In this document: one piece after another, positions 37,938 to 64,000 of the stretch
Numbering within the stretch: the stretch's first letter is position 1
Layout of the letters: every line of letters begins with the position of its first letter
Origin: Closterium sp. NIES-65
Taxonomy: Eukaryota > Streptophyta > Zygnematophyceae > Desmidiales > Closteriaceae
Direction: 5' to 3'
Assembly: GCA_948144175.1 (NCBI GenBank)
Contig: CANXME010002280.1
Location: forward strand, 124,001 to 188,000
DNA length: 64,000 nucleotides
Notes under the pieces: model-generated
The model's database searches: none
Seen by the model: only the letters and a program-made list of their open reading frames with translations
Told to the model about the DNA's origin: nothing
Made by a program: the position numbers and the translations under genes

Positions 37938-40900
37938 GAATTTCGATGACAGAGGAGTGGGAAGGCATGAAGAGGGTGTTTACAAGGGCATTATCGCAGG
38001 CGACGAACAGCAGAGCCCGTTGGAACAGCGCTCTGGCTGGGTGCCACGGGGAACAGGGTGGGAGAGGCGGGGGGGGGGAAGAGGGCATGAAGAGGGCATG
38101 AAGAGGGCATGAAGAGGGTATTTACGAGGAAGTTATCGCACACAACGAAAACCAGAGCTCGTCGAAACAGCGCCCTGGGTGGGTGGGAGCAGGGGAGGGG
38201 CAGCGCGGGGAGCTTGGAACGCAATTCAGATTCGAAACAGTCAGCCGACAAAATTATCGGCTATTCAGCTCAAAAGCAATGATGACAGCACGCCACTCAC
38301 TTACCTTCTTGGAGCGGCATGTTTCGTCTGTACACGGCGACTCTATCCTCGGTATAGAGCTGCTTCAGTATCCATTTCACCGCACGTAGCGCTGCAGCCA
38401 GCGCAGCAGCTTGCACTGTGGGCAGACGGGATGGGGGAGCCGCCACCACCACCACCCAATCATGCTTCAAACGCCCATCTATAGACCCCATAAATCCCAT
38501 AGGGACCACAGGCAGCTCCCCTGCTGCATCGTGTGCTCCTTGTTCTGCCAGACCCCCAGGTGCAGGGGGGCGGTAGGAGCCGTCTTGAGAGAAGAGCGGC
38601 AGGCCGGAGGGGGGGAAGAGGTGGCGGGCGCGGAAGGCGTGCAGGAGAGACGGGCTGGGGTGGCCGCATGGGGGAAATAGCGGCTGGTAGAGAAGGCGGT
38701 CAAAAGATGAGAGAGGGAAAAATGGGGGAAACGGGGAACGGGGAAGGAGGCTCAAAGTCTTGAAAAACCCCACGCCAGATACACAAGCATGCGTGCATAC
38801 CATGTACAGCATGCGAGCAAAGAGCAGCGAGGAGTGCGACATGGCATGGATGGCAGGAGTGCGACATGACATGGATGGCAGGAATGCGACATGGCATGGA
38901 TGGCAGGAGTGCGACATGGCATGGATGGCAGGAATGCGACATGTCATGGATGGCAGGAGTGCGACATCTCCTGGGTTCACCCCTCCTGGGTTCAACCCTC
39001 CTGCCTGGGTTCACCCCTCCTGCCTGGGTTCAACCCTCCTGGGTGCACCCCTCCTCCTGGGTGCACCCCTCCTGGGTTCACCCCTCCTGGGTTCACCCCT
39101 CCTGGGTGCACCCCTCCTGGGTGCACCCCTCCTGGGTTCACCCCTCAGGGATCAGTGAGGTGTGCGCCATGGCATGGATGACATTCGCTGTTTGTGTATT
39201 TGCGTGCAGTGCATGCAGTGCGTGGGCGCACTTACCATGTAGAGGGTGCGAGCAAAGAGCAGAGACGAGTGCGCCATGGCATGGATGGCACTCGCTGAGG
39301 GCCTCAACCCCACCGCGGCCTGCAGTGTGTGTATGTGGGCGCGCGTGAATGTGCTTGCACATGTGTGTGCTTGCAGTGCGTGCAGTGCAGTGCGTGCAGT
39401 GCAGTGCGTGCAGTGCAGTGCGTGCAGTGCAGTGCGTGCAGTGCAGTGCGTGCAGTGCAGTGCGTGCAGTGCAGTGCGTGCAGTGCAGTGCGTGCAGTGC
39501 AGTGCGTGCAGTGCAGTGCGTGCAGTGCAGTGCGTGCAGTGCAGTGCGTGGCCGCACTTACCATGTAGAGTGTGCGAGCGAAGAGCAGTGAGGAGTGCGA
39601 CATGGCATGCACGGCACTCGCTGTGGGCCTCAACCCTACCACGGCCTGCCAGATGCCGCGCACCAACTGCCACGTAGGGAGAGGGAGGAAACGGGTGGGA
39701 GGGGGAGAGAAGACGCAAGGATGCATTAAAGCGTGTCTGTCTGAGCAGCTTTGGAACACCCAACCTAGCTTATGTGTCTCGCTCTCACAACTTACCTTTC
39801 TGTTCTGCACTGCAACTGGTATGCGCCTCAGCAGCAGCATGGCAGGCGCCAGTGACAGGAAGAGAGGAAGCTTCTCCGCCATTTCCGAGAAGACCACATC
39901 GGACGGCAAGCGGGCGGCGGAAAGAAGGTTGAGGAGGGAAGGGAAGGCGGCAAACTGGGTGCCTGAGGGGTAGTCGAACTGAGGGAAAAAGGGGGTTGGG
40001 GCGAGTTGGGGGTTGGGGGAGTGGGGTGAGGAAAGAAGGGGTGAAGAAGCAGAGAGGGGGTTGAGGAGGAGAGAGGGGGTAGAAGAGTGGGAGAGGAAAG
40101 TGGGGGGAGTATGGGATAGAGGGCAGAAGGCGTGGACGCAGAATGGAGAGGGATGAGGAAGGGGGAATGGCGGTGTCAAATAGGCGAGTCACTCACATCA
40201 GCCAATCGGTCGCCGCATCTCCCAGCGTCGAATAGATGCGTCTGGTTGAACACCTGACCCCTCCAATTCACAAACAGATGGAGAATGGAGGAAAAGTTGA
40301 GTCACTCACATCAGCCAGTTGGTCGCTGCATCTCCCGGCGTCAAACAGATGCGTCTGGTTGAACACCTGACCCCTCCAGTTCACGAACACGTTCTGCAGC
40401 CGGAAAAGCTGCCCGGACCATTCCTTCAGGTTGCCCGGATCCGGTATTTCCACCTGTAATGACTCCGGCCACTCCGCCTGCTCCTCCAAAAATCTTTTCA
40501 TTTTCAAGACCGCTTCTGCACACTGTGCTGGGACGACCCTGGTCATCTCAAGCTCATCTGGGATCTCCGGGCAGAATGCAGGGAACTTTTTCTGCTGCCC
40601 GGAGGGGGTCTGATCAAATAGGTCAACGAATTCTCTGTTCCAGCATGCCTCAATCTGCCCCAGGGCACCTGAGCAGGGTGAAAAATCCGGGCAGCTCCCT
40701 CCTTTACACCCCCCTCCTCTCCCCCGCACATCCCCTCCTCCTGCATAGAAACCCAAGGAAACAACCGAGAGATCTGCACCATTGATTCGCGCGGTCGTGG
40801 ATTCATCAGCCGCCACGGGCCTCTGTGGGCCGTCGGATTCCCCAGATGCGCCTTCCCAGAGTACCACCTCCGATCCTGATGCTCCCTGAGCGCGACCAGC

Positions 40901-41104
40901 TCGACCAATCAGCTTCCTCCTGCTGACGCTGCTATCATCGCCTGTCCAATCGCTGCTGCTGCTGGACCCGATTCTAGTGTCAGCTCTGGCGCTGGCTGGC
41001 GAGGAAGCAACGGGCCGCGAATGGACTGACAGGTGGAGAAAGACGAGGAAGAGGAGGATGGATTTGTATGGAAAGAGCTGCGTGTAGCCGAACCGGAGTG
41101 TCAT
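36226..41104 (-). CDS. GT61-like glycosyltransferase fused to TBL/DUF231 O-acetyltransferase
   Basis: Inferred exons (minus strand): 41104-40310, 39978-39796, 39666-39562, 38683-38305, 38036-36226; phases agree and give 1,090 aa. Residues 14-28 (KSILLFLVFLHLSVH) form a signal anchor, so a Golgi type II protein is likely. The part up to about residue 560 fits GT61/DUF563: LQNVFVNWRGQVFN, then the block CDNALVNTLFMPSHSSVIEI where family members have HGAGLTN-LFMP, and LYRNLALAAGVKHYLV. The catalytic-type His is replaced by Cys. A serine run and acidic linker follow. The C-terminal part is a PC-esterase of the TBL family: LLIGDSLQEQF (near residue 846, nucleophile Ser) and DCLHYCIPG (near 1058, Asp and His). 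TBL proteins acetylate cell-wall polysaccharides. The last exon encodes both domains without a break. Confidence 0.75.
37867..37932 (-). repeat. (CTG)n microsatellite, polyserine on the coding strand
   Basis: About 21-22 trinucleotides coding for a serine run directly after the VIEIRT block, within the GT61-like C-terminal part. Confidence 0.93.
38085..38195 (-). pseudogene. Decayed copy of the start of the last GT61-TBL exon
   Basis: It repeats the exon part RALVFVVCDNFLVNTLFMPS with its own acceptor. The exon would enter in the wrong phase after the preceding exon, while the copy at 38036 enters in phase. The 10-bp unit GAAGAGGGCAT is amplified three times next to it. Confidence 0.8.
38800..38968 (-). 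repeat. 25-bp minisatellite derived from an exon
   Basis: About five units of GACATGGCATGGATGGCAGGAGTGC. On the minus strand it extends the HAMSHS(S) part of a third, partial copy of exon 39666-39562, whose end (LLFARMLYM plus GT donor) is at 38803-38830. Confidence 0.85.
38968..39150. repeat. 13-16 bp minisatellite
   Basis: About twelve units of the type CCTCCTGGGTTCACC in the same intron of the GT61-TBL gene. Confidence 0.9.
39230..39320 (-). other. Near-complete extra copy of a GT61-TBL exon
   Basis: Minus-strand copy of the exon at 39666-39562, lacking its first seven codons. It has an open frame (AAVGLRPSASAIHAMAHSS...), a donor GTAAGTG and an acceptor CACTGCAG, so it could act as an alternative or extra exon. 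Confidence 0.75.
39372..39550. repeat. 14-bp minisatellite
   Basis: About twelve units of GCGTGCAGTGCAGT between the two exon copies. Confidence 0.93.
40189..40258 (-). pseudogene. Copy of the end of GT61-TBL exon 1
   Basis: It repeats 40310-40385 with its GTGAGTGAC donor; two indel-type differences break the frame. It lies in intron 1, about 120 bp downstream of the true exon end. Confidence 0.88.
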
Positions 41105-42546
41105 TTCAGAGCCTAGGGAGCATCAGAAGTCGGTCATTGAGGCGCGGAGCGACACGGATAGCGAGGGGTAAGAACCTGCTGCACAAGACTCCTCCAATCA
41201 GACTCATTCAAGAAGTGAGAGTAGGACTAACTTAGGCCAGACCGACCAGACTTCCTTCAGACCGAGGGACGCACGACGCGCAACGTGCTCACAAATTTTG
41301 AGTCGCATATCCCAAGAATCGGCTTTCTCAATGTATTGCCAAACGGAGTAGTATTGACTAGTATCGACAGTTCAAACTGTGCACTTTTGTGCAAGAACGG
41401 ATGGTAAGCCACAACTGGTGAAGTGGGAGTGGAAAACCGCGCTGAGAGATTCGACCTAGCGGAGCAACTGACGGCGGTAGCACAAACCCGCCGAAATGCT
41501 GTTACTGGACGACCCAATGCCAGCTTCAGGCAGAACAATGCAGGTAGGAATGCGAGAAAAACACGAATTGACAAGCGAAAGAGCGAGCGGACGGCAAGCG
41601 GCTGGAGTGGCAGGCAGGTGATGCTGTTTTTGACTGATTCAATCATAACGCTTTCAATATCTGATCTGTGTGCTTCCATCCAGACCGGATTGAATAGAAT
41701 TTCCGATAGCGAGGATGTGTGCTCATGTTGTTGCAATACTTGTTCACTTGTTTTATTGCACACGTAACACATAGTGTAATGATTGGTTATTGAGCTTAAA
41801 TTAGCACAAAACACCCAAGCTGCGTTTCCTCAATCGCTGAGCTCGAGGATTTTCGTCGATGCTGTGGGTGCTGGGCGTGAGCGAGGGTATACCACCAGGC
41901 ACAAGTATCGCCAAGCTTTTCCCCGCTTGCATGCTCCCACCCACGCCTTGGGCGAATACGCGCGCAAGCCAGCGAACCAATCAGCTGCTTCTAAAACTTT
42001 CGGCATATTCGTCAGCCCCCACCACATGAGCCATGCATCCGAGAATTACTGTGCATTTCGCCGTTTCGCCAGCTCAAGCACCGTTTGGGCAAATGCGGCG
42101 TTCACTTTGTGCTGACTCCACCCCCAGAACCAGGAACTGATCGACAGGATATTCAGCCACCTCGGGTTCTAATAACGAGACAAGCCTCGCTTTCCGATTC
42201 CTATGCCCAACCGTGTTTCCCCTCGATACAAGCTGCCCAGCGCTGAAACTTCTGCGCCAAACTCCCATCTCCCGCCAAAGTGTGTCCCCCCAATCTCCCC
42301 CCTACTTCCCCCAACCTGCCTGTCCTTTCATTCTGCGAACCTCGGGATTTGCTGGCTCCTTCAAATACCCCAGCCTGTTCATTGATCGTACTTGCAGATC
42401 TTTTTCTGATCCCTTGATCCTAGTTCCTTTTGTCAATCACCATTCCTTTTCTTCATGGTCGCTGGATTTCACACGCGACCTAAGGCGTTGTCAGCTCGGC
42501 ATCGCGCCGCCTGTCGGTGGTTAGTGGGGAATTCTCGAGTAGATTG
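41105..42546. promoter_or_regulatory. Divergent intergenic region between GT61-TBL and eIF4G
   Basis: The two genes are read outwards from this 1.44-kb stretch, so it should hold both promoters and the 5' UTRs. Base composition is more AT-rich than the genes. I see no firm TATA box. A 185-codon minus-strand frame (41257-41814) has no recognisable domain and is not called. Confidence 0.5.
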
Positions 42547-59355
<16,809 letters not shown>

Positions 59356-61490
59356 CTTCAGTATTCTACACCTGATGGAAAACTCAAAAAGTGCAGATCC
59401 ATGGCTTTAGAAGGCCATAGATGATATCATTGAGAAGGCAAATGCCTACCACAATTCTGGTCACATTGTTGTTTGTATCTTTACTTCCTCAAATCCTCTG
59501 TTGCCTACACCGCAATACGCTACAATTTCGAATTTGCCTTCACTTGCGGAGATCTCAATGCTGAAGTTGTGCGACTGTTTTGGACGCGCCATCCACCCTT
59601 GATTATCGCCAGCTTGTTCAACACTGGTGCACATTCACTCGTGCGATGTTGATGTCCATGAACATGTCGCATGCGTCGTCACGCGCACGCTGCGACATGC
59701 TCGCAATATCGCCAAGTTTTCCATGTGACGCGAAACGCCCGTCACGATGGATTAGATCTTTCGCAACGTCGCCTCTCAGTCGTGCAAGGCACTTCTCAAC
59801 CACCCAAGCGTACGTGTCTCCCAACTTCCGCCTCGTCTCCGACTCGGAGGTTGGCAAGAAGGCGGCTCCTTCAAATTGTGCGCAAGTTTTTTCCGCCTGC
59901 CACCAGCCTCTTTGGCAGCTTGCGCCAAAGTTGCGCGCGCAACGCCTGCGCTCGCGCCAATCTGGCTGCGCCCCCGCCCCTGGTCCTTCTCCAGGTGAGT
60001 CGGTTTCGTTCTGAAGCTTTCCACGTGGCTTTGGTTTTCCCTGTTTCTGCCGCGGGGCCCTTGAAACTGCCGATTTGCGGAGAGATGGGCGGAAAGGCAG
60101 GCGCGACATTATCCAGGTTTCTGTAGGCACCAGACAGGCACTGTTGTACACTAGGAAAAGCTTTTTGGTGTGTTGACACTTAGCCGAACCGAACCAAAGA
60201 GCAGTCATTAGTCCCGTGATCAGTCAGTCAGTGAGCAGCAAGCAAGTACAGTGCAGGAGGCTTGCTATGCAATGGTGCGGTGCTCATTTTGAGACAGCAG
60301 CAGCAACCGGCAAAACAACACGCAACTAGCACCCCTTGGCTAACCCTAAAGTCCACTCCTGTCGCTGTGAAGCTATTTTTCCCAGCCTTGTTCGCTCGAG
60401 AGCGTTAGTGTAGCTATTCGCGTGACAGTAGCGGCGGAGCTGTGGCGGCTGTCGTCTATTGCGCGATTTAAAAATCCAGGTTATCTTGATGTTACCGTAA
60501 CTGGCGGGGAGTAAGTCGTGCTGTTCGTGGTAATCAGAAATCAAGTGCTTTTTTAGAATGGAGCGGCTATTATGTAGACCCTGTCTACGTTCGCGGGGTG
60601 AATGTAGATGACGTGACGTACATCGATACTTCTTAAATTCGTTTTCTTTGTAGCGACGCACTTTTCAGCTAGACACGTTTGAAGCCGCGCAGAGACGTGA
60701 TAGAGGCATTCCCGACACGTCCGGAAGAATTGCGTTCCGTTCTTTCTGGCATCCTCGCCGTTCTTTCGACATAGCTAGGCAGCCTTGCGATGCTTTCGTC
60801 TGCTCTCCCCCCGTGTGACCGTCGGCTACAGACATAACATCGGGGATCGCCAAGCGGAAGTAGGGAGGGTTACCAGCTTTCGCCATGAACAGGTGCGATC
60901 GTCGTCGGGAACCGTCGCAACGGGTACCAGCTGTCAGGTGCAGCACAGAACGTGGCGTCACAGCGACCTTTGCAGTGACAGCATTTTAAAAGGAGCAGGT
61001 TGTTTTTTTCTGGAAACATTTCATGTGTGGTCCATTAGGTCGTTCCGACGTGTCGAGCTCTTGAGACCCCTCACAAATGTTCGTTGTTAACTGTCCATGT
61101 CGGACCTGATCTCCGGGGCCTTCATTGAGGTGTCTTTCCATCACCCGTTTGATTCTGGAGACGATGGTTCTCCGAGTTGGCTTGAAGTTTTATTAGAGCT
61201 GTTTAGGCGCCTTATTGATGGGCTAAACGGTTTCAGTCATAGGTCCTTCCAGCACCCCTTCCATTCCAGACGCGACGACCCTTCGAATCAAGTTGATCTT
61301 ATTGGGGGTGTATGCTGGTTAAGGCTCGTAACTCAACCAGACGCGACGACCCTTTTGAGGCGCTTAAAAAAACTATTTATGACTCGCTGTAGGGGTGCGT
61401 GCCAGTACACGGCATTGAATACGATTTTGGAGTTGACTCAAACGTTCCTGCTTTGACTCCGACTCTTCCCTGTGGGTGTCATGCGTGCAG
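59356..61490. other. Region between eIF4G and the kinase
   Basis: It should hold the eIF4G 3' UTR and the promoter and first exon of the kinase. A 196-codon minus-strand frame (59618-60208) and overlapping plus-strand frames have no motif I recognise, so none is called. At 61275-61375 CCAGACGCGACGACCCTT occurs twice, once followed by TTTTGAGGCGCTT. Confidence 0.4.

Positions 61491-64000
<2,510 letters not shown>

Noticed and set aside
41257-41814. 185-codon minus-strand frame between the divergent genes
   Set aside because: No recognisable motif, no splice support, and it lies where promoters and 5' UTRs are expected.
59618-60208. 196-codon minus-strand frame after eIF4G
   Set aside because: Composition is not clearly repetitive, but I see no domain, and overlapping plus-strand frames of similar length exist. 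A protein search could change this.

Overview
The window looks like nuclear DNA of a GC-rich eukaryote of the green lineage, most likely a streptophyte alga. This is an inference from gene content: a STOP1-like zinc-finger gene, a TBL/DUF231 O-acetyltransferase domain, an MHK/RCK-type kinase, Copia and chromodomain Gypsy retrotransposons, and many short introns. A zygnematophyte such as Closterium would fit, but the sequence does not prove a genus.

Region 1 (1-25.6 kb) is a nest of mobile elements. It starts with the 3' end of a Copia element (to 983), a roughly 560-bp TA-flanked MITE (1561-2119) and a non-autonomous Copia-like element (2331-4210, TSD GGGAA). A large Copia follows (4283-23861, TSD CTGGC). 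Into its gag region went a chromovirus-type Gypsy (6408-12440, TSD GCAGC), which itself carries a 342-bp TRIM (9235-9576, TSD GTAGA) with a tRNA-Glu-like Pol III promoter. A second Copia (12740-19990, TSD GTGCC, identical LTRs) sits in the same host. A second MITE copy in inverted orientation (23943-24500) and a long-arm foldback element (24814-25589) close the nest.

Region 2 (25.6-64 kb) holds four host genes. A STOP1-like C2H2 gene (26675-34129, +) codes for a very large low-complexity protein. A minus-strand gene (36226-41104) joins a GT61-like glycosyltransferase domain to a TBL/PC-esterase domain in one reading frame. A giant eIF4G gene (42547-59355, +; 15 inferred exons, about 3,518 aa) has MIF4G, MA3 and a C-terminal W2/HEAT-3 domain, which land-plant eIF4G is generally described as lacking. 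An MHK/RCK-type kinase gene (61491 to the window end, +) is incomplete. I inferred all exon boundaries by eye from GT/AG sites, family motifs and reading phase; the phases agree across every junction proposed.

Two patterns run through the gene region. First, nearly every gene has partial, decaying copies of its exon ends inside the adjacent intron, more than 20 in total. Second, 16-18 bp perfect palindromes of the form TTTTGAG-xxxx-CTCAAAA recur in introns and intergenic DNA, with constant arms and a variable but always self-complementary 4-base core (GCGC, ACGT, TCGA, TGCA). They sit inside some of the local tandem duplications. These two patterns, the GT61-TBL fusion, the three-HEAT eIF4G and the tRNA-like TRIM are the most promising observations.
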